A stretch of DNA of 63,950 nucleotides from Bacteroidota bacterium (GTDB taxonomy: Bacteria; Bacteroidota; Bacteroidia; Bacteroidales; Paludibacteraceae), in the NCBI GenBank assembly GCA_030706455.1, contig JAUZOL010000003.1, forward strand, positions 1-63,950, written 5' to 3'. Of this stretch, positions 43,928 through 51,631 are shown piece after piece; within the stretch, counting starts at the first letter, position 1, and every line of letters starts with the position of its first letter. Position numbers and translations under genes: made by a program. Below the pieces are notes generated by a model. It was given only the letters and a program-made list of their open reading frames with translations, made no database searches and was not told where the DNA came from.

Positions 43928-45445
43928 ATGGCTTCAGTCGAAATATTGGATACCACGTTAAGAGACGGGGAACAAACTTCCGGCGTCTCATTTACCGTAC
44001 ACGAGAAATTAAGTATAGCACGGCTTTTGCTCGAAGAGCTTAAGGTCGATCGCCTTGAAATTGCTTCTGCGCGCGTATCGGAAGGTGAATTTGATTCCGT
44101 GAAACGAATTGCCGAATGGGCTCAGAAAAACGGTCATATTGATCGGATTGAAGTCCTTGGATTTGTAGACGGTAATCTTTCTCTAAACTGGATACGCGAT
44201 GCGGGATGTACTGTTCTTAATCTTTTGTGCAAAGGTTCGCTGAAACACTGTAAGCACCAGTTAAAGAAAAGTCCCGAACAGCATGTTGCAGATATAAAAC
44301 AAGTGCTTGCTGCTGCTGAAGAAATGGGAGTCAGTGTCAATGTTTATCTGGAGGATTGGTCGAACGGGATGCGTGAGTCTGAAGAGTATGTCTACTTTAT
44401 GGTAGATTCTCTGAAAGACGAGAGGATTAAGCGTTTTATGCTTCCTGATACACTCGGAATTCTGAATCCATCAGAAACAGCTGATTATTGCAGTAGAATG
44501 ATTGCCCGTTATCCGGATGTTTTCTTTGATTTTCACGCGCATAACGACTATGATTTTGCAGTTGCCAATGTGTTTGAAGCTATCAAGGCTGGTGTTAAAG
44601 GCGTACATGTGACAGTGAACGGGTTGGGCGAAAGAGCAGGAAATGCTCCGCTTTCCAGCGTTATAGCCGTGTTGCACGACCATTTGAATATTGAAACCAA
44701 ACTGTGCGAAGATAAAATAAATTCGATCAGTAAAGTGGTGGAAACATATTCCGGCATTCGCATACCACCCAATAAGCCGGTTATCGGTGAAAGTGTCTTT
44801 ACGCAGGTGGCTGGGGTTCATGCTGACGGAGATAATAAGAAGAACCTATACTATAATGATCTTTTGCCCGAGCGCTTTGGACGCGAACGCCAATACGCGT
44901 TGGGTAAAACTTCAGGAAAAGCCAATATTTTGAAGAATCTTCAGGTGTTGGGTATTGAGCTCGACGATGAGATGATGCGCCGTGTGACTGTGCGTGTTAT
45001 CGAGTTAGGGGATAAAAAAGAGATGGTTTCTCTCGATGAATTGCCATATATTGTCGCAGACGTTCTGAAGAGTGAAAAGGAAGATCAGGCTATCAAAATA
45101 CTCAATTACTCCCTGGCGCTGACTTATGGGCTTCATCCTGTTGCGACAGTCAAAATGGAGATAAACGGGGAGATTCACGAACAGACAGCAGCCGGACACG
45201 GTCAATACAATGCGGTATCGAAAGCTATGTGGAAAATCTACAAAACACTGCATAAGCCGGCTCCTGAATTGATTGATTATGTGGTTGTAATTCCTCCCGG
45301 TGGAAAAACGGATGCTTTCGTACAGACTATTATTACCTGGAAATTCAAGGATAAAATATTTAAAACCAGAGGGCTGGATGGTGACCAAACGGTTGCGGCA
45401 ATCAAAGCCACTATCAAGATGCTAAATCTTATTGAAGAAATGTAG
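43928..45445 (+). CDS. 2-isopropylmalate synthase / citramalate synthase family protein
   Basis: 505 residues. HMGL-like TIM barrel: ILDTTLRDGEQTSGVSFT with the metal-binding Asp and catalytic Arg, FDFHAHNDYDFAVAN with the metal His pair, VTVNGLGERAGNAPL. The C-terminal third (about 370-500) is a LeuA-type regulatory dimer domain (VATVKMEINGEIHEQTAAGHG, GGKTDAFVQTIITWK). It condenses acetyl-CoA with a 2-oxoacid: 2-oxoisovalerate (leucine) or pyruvate (isoleucine via citramalate). No leuB/C/D next to it, so the substrate is open. Preceded by a hairpin at 43786-43826. Confidence 0.82.
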   Translation: MASVEILDTTLRDGEQTSGVSFTVHEKLSIARLLLEELKVDRLEIASARVSEGEFDSVKRIAEWAQKNGHIDRIEVLGFVDGNLSLNWIRDAGCTVLNLLCKGSLKHCKHQLKKSPEQHVADIKQVLAAAEEMGVSVNVYLEDWSNGMRESEEYVYFMVDSLKDERIKRFMLPDTLGILNPSETADYCSRMIARYPDVFFDFHAHNDYDFAVANVFEAIKAGVKGVHVTVNGLGERAGNAPLSSVIAVLHDHLNIETKLCEDKINSISKVVETYSGIRIPPNKPVIGESVFTQVAGVHADGDNKKNLYYNDLLPERFGRERQYALGKTSGKANILKNLQVLGIELDDEMMRRVTVRVIELGDKKEMVSLDELPYIVADVLKSEKEDQAIKILNYSLALTYGLHPVATVKMEINGEIHEQTAAGHGQYNAVSKAMWKIYKTLHKPAPELIDYVVVIPPGGKTDAFVQTIITWKFKDKIFKTRGLDGDQTVAAIKATIKMLNLIEEM

Positions 45446-45528
45446 CCTTCTATGTTTGGTGCTCAAAACTGTTGTGCAATTTAGGCTGGTTTTGCCCGTC
45501 TATTCTTGAACCTTCAAACTTATTTATT

Positions 45529-46089
45529 GTGAATTTTATAACCATTCTTGCCATTGCGATCGGATTGTGCATGGATACGGTTTCCGTTTCTATTGCAGCC
45601 GGGTGCAATAAGCATCATTTCAAGCCGAGAGTGATACTTCGTTATGCGTTTATCCTTGCTCTTTTTCAGACCGGAATGCCAATTATTGGTTGGTTTTTGG
45701 GTGAACGAGTAGCCCATCTTATTGCAGAATTTGATCACTGGATTGCTTTTGCCCTTTTGGCACTAGTGGGCGGGAAGATGGCGTACGATGGTATTTGCGG
45801 ACATCCGGAGAAAATGAAGCTCAAAATATCTTCGTATAAAGTAGTAGTAACTTTGGCGATTGCCACCAGTATAGATGCTTTTGCCGTCGGATTTACGATA
45901 TCTACTTTAGGCCAAAGTATTTGGTATCCAACAACTATTATTGGGATCTGTACCTTTCTGTTTGCTATTTCCGGTATTTGGATTGGTAGGAAAATGGGAC
46001 ATAAATTTCAAAAATCGGCCGAAATCATCGGAGGTTTTTTGTTGATTGCTATTGGCGCCAAAATTGTTATTGAGCATCTTTGTTTGTAA
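45529..46089 (+). CDS. mntP: Manganese efflux pump MntP
   Basis: 186 residues from the GTG at 45529, the usual MntP length. The frame opens earlier at 45472 but those residues contain no membrane segment or family match. Six membrane helices in two inverted halves; each half has the conserved Asp motif: LCMDTVSVSIAAG and ATSIDAFAVGF. Inner-membrane Mn2+ exporter. No visible mntP riboswitch (yybP-ykoY) upstream: the 5' end lies only 83 bases after the previous gene. Confidence 0.88.
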   Translation: MNFITILAIAIGLCMDTVSVSIAAGCNKHHFKPRVILRYAFILALFQTGMPIIGWFLGERVAHLIAEFDHWIAFALLALVGGKMAYDGICGHPEKMKLKISSYKVVVTLAIATSIDAFAVGFTISTLGQSIWYPTTIIGICTFLFAISGIWIGRKMGHKFQKSAEIIGGFLLIAIGAKIVIEHLCL

Positions 46090-46130
46090 TTGGACTAAGA
46101 ATCAAAGTGTGAATATTTAATTGTAAGAAA

Positions 46131-46919
46131 ATGAAGACAAATATAGATAAAGCGCTTGTGTCATTCCGGCATCTGTTGGAGATAATGGATGAACTGCGCG
46201 AAAAATGTCCCTGGGATAAAGAACAAACGTTTGAGAGCCTGCGCACGCTCACTATTGAGGAAACGTATGAACTGGCCGATGCAATAGCGAAAGAGAGTCC
46301 TGTGTCGATTAAAAAGGAGCTGGGCGATATTCTCCTTCATATTGTGTTTTACGCTAAAATTGGAAGCGAAACAGGTGATTTTACCATCGATCAGGTTATT
46401 GATGCTTTGTCGGAAAAACTGATTTATCGTCACCCTCATATTTTTGCAGATAATACCGCAAATACGCCGCAGGAAGTAAAAGATCAGTGGGAAAAGCTAA
46501 AACTGAAAGAGAAAGGTGGCAATAAAACGGTATTGAGCGGAGTTCCGTCTGCTTTGCCGGCTATGATTAAAGCTCATCGTATGCAGGATAAGGCTCGTGG
46601 GGTTGGTTTTGACTGGGAGCAAAAGGAACAGGTGTGGGACAAGGTAGCCGAAGAACTGGAAGAGCTTAAAGTGGAGGTGTCTAAGGGTGACGCTGAAAAC
46701 ACAGAAGCTGAATTCGGTGATTTTTTGTTCAGTATTATCAACGCGGCCCGGCTTTACAACATAAACCCCGAAAATGCGCTTGAAAAAACCAATGCGAAGT
46801 TTATGCGACGGTTTAATTATCTGGAAGATCAAACGATTAAGAAGGGAATTGAGTTAAAGCGTTTAAGTCTCGATGAAATGAATCAAATTTGGGATGAAGC
46901 AAAAGCAAAAGGGTTATAA
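46131..46919 (+). CDS. mazG: Nucleoside triphosphate pyrophosphohydrolase MazG
   Basis: 262 residues, normal for two-domain MazG. First half: REKCPWDKEQTFESL, then EETYELADAI and ELGDILLHIVF with the metal-binding EExxE..ExxD pattern; second half: ARGVGFDWEQ, VAEELEELKVEV, EFGDFLFSIIN. It hydrolyses noncanonical NTPs in the cytoplasm. It ends at 46919, overlapping the convergent methyltransferase by 6 bases. Confidence 0.94.
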   Translation: MKTNIDKALVSFRHLLEIMDELREKCPWDKEQTFESLRTLTIEETYELADAIAKESPVSIKKELGDILLHIVFYAKIGSETGDFTIDQVIDALSEKLIYRHPHIFADNTANTPQEVKDQWEKLKLKEKGGNKTVLSGVPSALPAMIKAHRMQDKARGVGFDWEQKEQVWDKVAEELEELKVEVSKGDAENTEAEFGDFLFSIINAARLYNINPENALEKTNAKFMRRFNYLEDQTIKKGIELKRLSLDEMNQIWDEAKAKGL

Positions 46920-46935
46920 TGCTCTTTTGCTTTTT
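46904..46935 (+). terminator. Rho-independent terminator of mazG
   Basis: AGCAAAAG (46904-46911) and CTTTTGCT (46924-46931) with a T-rich tail TTTTTATTTTT. It overlaps the mazG stop and the 3' end of the convergent gene. Confidence 0.7.
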
Positions 46936-47903
46936 ATTTTTAAGATGATAAAGGGAGCAACTGTCATTGCCGGTTTTCCTCCATGTTTAAGCCCAAGATT
47001 CAAGGTATAACATAGTGCCTTTTTTACGCATCCTGGTTGATTGATGTCATAAAAGCCATTGCTGAAGCTGACTGAAAAGCCTGCGTTGCTGATGACTGAT
47101 TTGTATGTTCTTAAAGATAAAACCCTCTCTATCCAGCTGCCTGAATTAGGATCGCAGGTATTATGCGAAGTTGGTTCTTGAGGTAAACGCCCGTTTGATA
47201 GATACTCGTTTACGATTTTCGTTGTATCATTATGGGTTTTACCCCGCGAAAAAACAGAAAGCATCTGTCTCTCCTGTTCGTTGAGTTCCGGATATTGCTT
47301 GCTAATATGCTCTTCTCTCATCGGGAGAAAGAAATTCCTTTCGACCTCATCCATCATCTTGAATAGACGTTTCTTATAACGAAAATTGCAGGGATTTGCT
47401 CTGGTTGTAAAGCACATTTCCATCTTTGGATTGATGTTATGTAACTCGAAAAACAAATCTCTCAGATCATAAATATGTTCGATGACATCGATAGAAATCA
47501 AATAGTCAGGCACGACGTTATTGGTCTTGCAATATGCAGAAAGCTCTTTCTCTGAACCTTCAATTATAACGTCAGGAATGGTTTGTAATGCTGTCCCGAT
47601 TTTCTTGACCGTGGATATTGCCAGCGGATTGTTGTCGCAGTAGATGACATTGAATCCTAACATTTTCAAAAAACAACTCAGAAACCCGTGTCCTCCTCCA
47701 AAATCAACGATTGTGCCTTTGTGTTTGTCGTTTGTTAATAGGTTGATGCAGCTCTTGTATATCTTGAAATGATAGCATATCTGCGGCAATACGTCAAAGA
47801 TATATTGCAGGTTATATTCGTTGATACCAAGGCTTTTGAAGTCAAGATTCAAAAGCCGGTGAATACAATCGTTTTCAATATCTTCAATCAATCGGTTGGT
47901 CAT
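46914..47903 (-). CDS. Class I SAM-dependent methyltransferase
   Basis: 329 residues. SAM motif GTIVDFGGGHGFLSCFLKML, then FNVIYCDNNPLAIS and DYLISIDVIEHIYDL. Acceptor not deducible; the middle contains Cys and charged stretches, and the C-terminus LKHGGKPAMTVAPFIIL resembles group II methyltransferases of surface-glycan genes. It follows hemD on the same strand after 68 bases, with a hairpin at 47916-47946 between them. Confidence 0.75.
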   Translation of the reverse strand: MTNRLIEDIENDCIHRLLNLDFKSLGINEYNLQYIFDVLPQICYHFKIYKSCINLLTNDKHKGTIVDFGGGHGFLSCFLKMLGFNVIYCDNNPLAISTVKKIGTALQTIPDVIIEGSEKELSAYCKTNNVVPDYLISIDVIEHIYDLRDLFFELHNINPKMEMCFTTRANPCNFRYKKRLFKMMDEVERNFFLPMREEHISKQYPELNEQERQMLSVFSRGKTHNDTTKIVNEYLSNGRLPQEPTSHNTCDPNSGSWIERVLSLRTYKSVISNAGFSVSFSNGFYDINQPGCVKKALCYTLNLGLKHGGKPAMTVAPFIILKIKSKRAL

Positions 47904-47915
47904 AAATACAACAGT

Positions 47916-47946
47916 AAAGGCCCTTCTTTTTTACGAGAAGAGCCTT
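47916..47946. terminator. Hairpin between hemD and the methyltransferase gene
   Basis: AAAGGCCCTTC (47916-47926) and GAAGAGCCTTT (47936-47946), pairing fully with one G-T. The T-rich side (TAATTTTTTATT) follows on the plus strand, so it would terminate plus-strand transcription best; for the minus-strand genes it may be a 5' leader hairpin. Confidence 0.5.
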
Positions 47947-47971
47947 TTAATTTTTTATTGTAAGAGAATAC

Positions 47972-48730
47972 TTATTTCTTGGCGTTTTTATGATTCTCTT
48001 TAATGAAAAGATCCAGTGCGGTAGTCATTGATGGTGCATCGGGTCTTGGAGCTTCCAAATCCAAACGCAACCCTGCATCGCGAACGGCGTTTGCTGTTGT
48101 TGCACCAAAGCATCCGATCTGAATTTCTCCCTGATCAAATTCCGGGAAGTTTTTCATCAAAGAAGCAATTCCCTGAGGACTGAAGAAGATTAACATGTCG
48201 TAGTTAAACTCTTCCTCTGGCGTGAAGTCGTTGCTGACAGTTCTGTACATAATTCCGACATCATGCTTTACCTGATATTTGTCAAGTAAATGCAGGATTT
48301 CTTCATTATGAACGTCGGACAAAACAACAAGGAAATTTTCACTAAGGTGTTTTGATATAACGGTGAACAAATCAGGTAATTTCCCTGTTGCACCAAAGAA
48401 TACCTTGCGCTTACGATACTGAATGTATTTTTGTAAATACAGAGCAACAGACTCTGAAATACAAAAGTATTTCATCGTTTCCGGCATAGTTATCCTCATC
48501 TCTTCGCAAATGCGGAAGAAATTATCTATCCCAGTTTTAGCAGTAAACATCACTGCTGAATGCTCAAGAATGGATACCTTTTGCTGACGAAATTCTTTCG
48601 CAGGAACCGGTTCAACCTTGATGAAGGGACGGAAATCTATTTTCACTCCATATTTTTCAACAATGTCGAAATAGGGTGATTTTTCTGAAGTCGGCCGTGG
48701 TTGTGAAACCAGAATTTTTTTAATCTTCAA
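47972..48730 (-). CDS. hemD: Uroporphyrinogen-III synthase-like protein
   Basis: 252 residues. ILVSQPRPTSEKSPYFDI, ILEHSAVMFTAKTGIDNFF, and a C-terminal lobe MLIFFSPQGIASLMKNFPEF followed by GCFGATTANAVRDAGLRLDLEAPRPDA (quoted in part: CFGATTANAVRDAG). The two-lobed HemD fold closes the tetrapyrrole ring. The family diverges strongly; the match is by pattern and by the neighbouring DUF4271 gene, a common arrangement in Bacteroidota. Starts 16 bases after that gene. Confidence 0.85.
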   Translation of the reverse strand: MKIKKILVSQPRPTSEKSPYFDIVEKYGVKIDFRPFIKVEPVPAKEFRQQKVSILEHSAVMFTAKTGIDNFFRICEEMRITMPETMKYFCISESVALYLQKYIQYRKRKVFFGATGKLPDLFTVISKHLSENFLVVLSDVHNEEILHLLDKYQVKHDVGIMYRTVSNDFTPEEEFNYDMLIFFSPQGIASLMKNFPEFDQGEIQIGCFGATTANAVRDAGLRLDLEAPRPDAPSMTTALDLFIKENHKNAKK

Positions 48731-48746
48731 AGCTCAAATACTTTAT

Positions 48747-49583
48747 TTACAGGCTAATATTAAATAATTGTATTGCCCGAATGCCTACCAAAATTGGTAG
48801 TATTTCGAGAGTGCAAAGATACAAAATTATATAGAAGATTGAATAATAGTCAAGCCAAAAAATTTGTATAATCTTATAAAGGATTAATAAAATGGCTATA
48901 ATACAGGCTATTATGCTCATTATTTGCAGCCAGGGGACAACACTTAATGCTACCAGTGTTTGGAACGCAACCATCGGAAGCAGGAATACTCCAAGCCCGA
49001 AGATGGTAGTGAAATATGCGCTTACAAAAGGAGCCGTTTGTTTTTTGTCGAAGAAAATGAAAGATAAGAATGAAAAAAGGATGTATTTGATCCAAAGTAA
49101 CAACATAATTCCAACACTAATACCGATTAACAGTATTAAAGCCATTAGATTGTTGGCTCCGGGCACCAGGCCGGCCACAAAACTATATGCGTAAACAGAA
49201 AGGCCAATTACTCCCAGAATCCGAACTAACATTCTGAACCGTAATTCAGGAGCTGTGATTTCAGGTTCGAATATGCTGGACCGTTCCCGTTGTTTCTTGA
49301 AAATGGAATTGAAACTTCCTCTTGCTACTGATTTGGAGCGGAATAGTAAATATGAGTAAATCAATGTGATGAAAAGCAGCAATCCACTCGAAGTGTCGTA
49401 AGAGAAAAGTCCCTGAGGAGCAACTTTCCCTTCAAAACCCGAAACTTTCAGAATTTTACTTGGAGCGATTTGCGTTCTCAGGTATATGTTGGTGCCATGT
49501 TTACCCCAAAGTGTATCAATGGGGGTTATTTTGACCAAAGAAGTGTCGTTGTTGTTTGTATGTGTGTTAGTGTCTGCCACCAA
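48747..49583 (-). CDS. DUF4271 integral membrane protein
   Basis: 278 residues. N-terminal soluble part of about 65 residues (TNTHTNNNDTSLVKITP), then six or seven membrane helices, e.g. GLLLFITLIYSYLLF, NLMALILLIGISVGIMLLL, FGLGVFLLPMVAFQTLVAL, IMSIIACIIAILLILYKII, and a C-terminal YIILYLCTLEILPILVG. Bacteroidota DUF4271 genes are usually next to hemD, as here. Function unknown. Confidence 0.82.
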   Translation of the reverse strand: MVADTNTHTNNNDTSLVKITPIDTLWGKHGTNIYLRTQIAPSKILKVSGFEGKVAPQGLFSYDTSSGLLLFITLIYSYLLFRSKSVARGSFNSIFKKQRERSSIFEPEITAPELRFRMLVRILGVIGLSVYAYSFVAGLVPGANNLMALILLIGISVGIMLLLWIKYILFSFLSFIFFDKKQTAPFVSAYFTTIFGLGVFLLPMVAFQTLVALSVVPWLQIMSIIACIIAILLILYKIIQIFWLDYYSIFYIILYLCTLEILPILVGIRAIQLFNISL

Positions 49584-49607
49584 AATAATTCTTTAATATG
49601 TATCTGT

Positions 49608-50189
49608 TCAGACTGCGGCGAAACTTCTGGCATCGTCCGGCCATTCAACTGCATTTTTAATTGCCGGAATCACTTCTTCGGGGGTATTTACTACCTTCCA
49701 GATTTGTCGATGCTCGTCGCGTAGAAAGTTTTCCGATGCTGCAACATGAAGGAGTTCAATGAAATGGTGGAAATAGTTGTTGGTGTTGAGTATCACAACA
49801 GGTTTTGCAAATAAGCCCAGTTGTTTCCACGTAATAATTTCAAAAAGCTCATCGAAAGTACCGATTCCTCCGGGGAGGGCTACTGCGGCATCGGCCATTT
49901 CGGCCATCATGGCTTTGCGTTGATGCATTGTGTCAACCACTTTTAAGTCGGTCAGATCCTTATGTTGCCAGCCTTCATCGCACATAAATCCGGGAATAAT
50001 GCCAGTGGCTTTGCCTCCCTGTTGCAGCAGGCTGTCGGCCATTGTGCCCATCAATCCGCTTTTCCCTCCACCAAAAACCAGATGCATGTCGGCTTCGGCA
50101 AAGAGTTCGCCCATTCGTTCGGCAGCCTTGTAGTAAACCGGGCTTAACTTACTACTCGAAGAGCAATATACACAAACTGTCTTAATCAT
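49608..50189 (-). CDS. LOG family protein (nucleotide 5'-monophosphate phosphoribohydrolase)
   Basis: 193 residues. VCVYCSSSSKLSPVYYKAA, VFGGGKSGLMGTMADSLL and the diagnostic PGGIGTFDELFEIITWKQLG (with the PGGxGTxxE motif near residue 102-110). Family members release a base from a nucleotide 5'-monophosphate. One base overlaps the start of the small HTH gene at 50189. The bacterial role outside plant associates is unclear. Confidence 0.9.
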   Translation of the reverse strand: MIKTVCVYCSSSSKLSPVYYKAAERMGELFAEADMHLVFGGGKSGLMGTMADSLLQQGGKATGIIPGFMCDEGWQHKDLTDLKVVDTMHQRKAMMAEMADAAVALPGGIGTFDELFEIITWKQLGLFAKPVVILNTNNYFHHFIELLHVAASENFLRDEHRQIWKVVNTPEEVIPAIKNAVEWPDDARSFAAV

Positions 50190-50389
50190 TATTCCAATTC
50201 GTATTCGTTGATTTTTCTATAAAGTGTGCGTTCAGAAATTCCTAACTCTTGTGCTGCAAATTTGCGTTTGCCTTTATGCCGTTCCAGAGCTTTTCGAATC
50301 ATATCCTTTTCGACCTCTTCCAGCGATAAGGTTTCCTCAACATATTCTTCCGTATCTTCAATGTGATCGTGCTTGCCATTTGCTTTCAT
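50189..50389 (-). CDS. Fis-type HTH fragment of the sigma-54 activator
   Basis: 66 residues. [20 protein letters not shown] and [15 protein letters not shown] are the C-terminal Fis/HTH_8 DNA-binding domain of NtrC-like activators. Reading upstream in the same frame gives 13 more sense codons, then the TAA at 50429 that ends the AAA+ gene. It therefore looks like the detached C-terminus of that protein, possibly translated by reinitiation at its ATG (50389). Overlaps the LOG gene by one base. Confidence 0.75.
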   Translation of the reverse strand: MKANGKHDHIEDTEEYVEETLSLEEVEKDMIRKALERHKGKRKFAAQELGISERTLYRKINEYELE

Positions 50390-50428
50390 AAATGCAGACG
50401 GCTGGTGTTGCGGCGTAACTATCGTTGT

Positions 50429-51451
50429 TTATGTTTGCTTTACAAATTGAGTCCTTGCAAGTTGCATTTCTTCAATTTTAGCTGCAGTGGCAACATCAAT
50501 GTTCCCGCCTTTAATGATGATGTCATGCACAAGTTGTTTCAGGTCATTCATGTCTTTGCGCATGTCGAAAAGTACCTGATAGAGAATTTCGCGTTCGTTG
50601 TTAAATGAGCGTTGTTCGTCCTTGTGGGTTCCTCCAAAAACAGATGGTAAGGTCTCCATTTCGTTGTCCGGCAGATAGGTGCGGAGAACAGATCCTGTAA
50701 GTTCTCTGTTTTGCTCAATAACGGAAATTTGTTCGGCTATATTCTTTAGCTGACGAATGTTTCCTCTCCAGTAGTAGTTGCTCAGTATCTGCTGGGCATC
50801 TTCAGATAGTTTCACCGGAGGCATTCTGTATTTATCGGCAAAATCGAGAGCAAATTTTCTGAACAGCAGTACGATATCTTCTTTTCTTTCGCGTAATGGA
50901 GGAATGAAAATGGGAACCGTATTCAAACGGTAATATAAATCTTCCCGAAACTTCCCCTGTCGCGTCGCTTCGATCATGTTCAGGTTAGTCGCGGCGACAA
51001 CCCGAACGTTGGTTTTCTGTACTTTAGATGAACCGACTTTGATAAATTCGCCGGCTTCGAGTACGCGTAAAAGCCTGACTTGGGTGGAGTGTGGCAATTC
51101 ACCGACTTCATCGAGGAAAATAGTTCCTCCGTCAGCTACTTCGAAATAGCCTTTTCTTTCTCCCAAAGCACCCGTGAACGATCCTTTTTCGTGGCCAAAC
51201 AATTCAGAATCAATTGTGCCTTCAGGAATAGCTCCGCAGTTGACCGCAATATACGGACCATGCTTACGGTGACTGAACTGGTGTATGATTTGAGGGAATG
51301 TCTCTTTGCCCACGCCGCTTTCGCCGGTAATCAGCACAGAAAGATCTGTTGCAGATACCTGCACGGCTATATCGATGGCGCGATTCAGAAGAGGAGAATT
51401 TCCGATCATCCCGAACCGTTGTTTTACCGCTTGTAATTCTGATGGTTGCAT
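50429..51451 (-). CDS. Sigma-54 activator, AAA+ core, ending at an in-frame stop
   Basis: 340 residues. No receiver or other sensor domain. Walker A GESGVGKE (near 45-52), the sigma-54 contact loop GSFTGA (Ser in place of the usual Ala), Walker B GGTIFLDEVGEL, and the sensor region REDLYYRLNTVPIFIPPLRERKEDI (quoted in part: REDLYYRLNTVP). It ends at TAA 50429-50431. In frame downstream come [13 protein letters not shown] and the separate HTH fragment (50389-50189), so the parent was about 420 residues long. Without HTH it could still contact RNA polymerase but not a specific site. A palindrome at 51506-51526 overlaps its -7 element. See findings. Confidence 0.88.
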   Translation of the reverse strand: MQPSELQAVKQRFGMIGNSPLLNRAIDIAVQVSATDLSVLITGESGVGKETFPQIIHQFSHRKHGPYIAVNCGAIPEGTIDSELFGHEKGSFTGALGERKGYFEVADGGTIFLDEVGELPHSTQVRLLRVLEAGEFIKVGSSKVQKTNVRVVAATNLNMIEATRQGKFREDLYYRLNTVPIFIPPLRERKEDIVLLFRKFALDFADKYRMPPVKLSEDAQQILSNYYWRGNIRQLKNIAEQISVIEQNRELTGSVLRTYLPDNEMETLPSVFGGTHKDEQRSFNNEREILYQVLFDMRKDMNDLKQLVHDIIIKGGNIDVATAAKIEEMQLARTQFVKQT

Positions 51452-51505
51452 AAAACAAATTGATCAACGAACTAAACAATACTTTTCATAAACAACCTGT
51501 CCATA

Positions 51506-51531
51506 TTGTCAGGAAAAGACTGACAAAATTA
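51506..51531 (-). promoter_or_regulatory. Candidate promoter and operator of the sigma-54 activator
   Basis: Perfect palindrome TTGTCAG-gaaaaga-CTGACAA (51506-51526) overlapping minus-strand TAATTTTG (51531-51524), a TAnnTTTG -7 element. A bound protein would block the promoter. No clear -33. Confidence 0.45.
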
Positions 51532-51562
51532 CATCTTTTTCGTGATAGTTGAATATGAAAAA

Positions 51563-51609
51563 AGGATAAAAGAAGCGGGGCAATTTTCTTTACGAAAAAA
51601 GCCCCGCTT
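51563..51609 (-). terminator. Terminator after the TldE-like gene
   Basis: AAGCGGGGC (51573-51581) pairs perfectly with GCCCCGCTT (51601-51609); the minus strand continues CTTTTATCC. Stem of 9, loop of 19 bases. Confidence 0.6.
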
Positions 51610-51631
51610 ATATGAAATAGTGTGCTAATGC

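Noticed and set aside
45446-45528. Manganese riboswitch (yybP-ykoY) before mntP
   Set aside because: The spacer is only about 80 bases and I do not see the conserved riboswitch loops.
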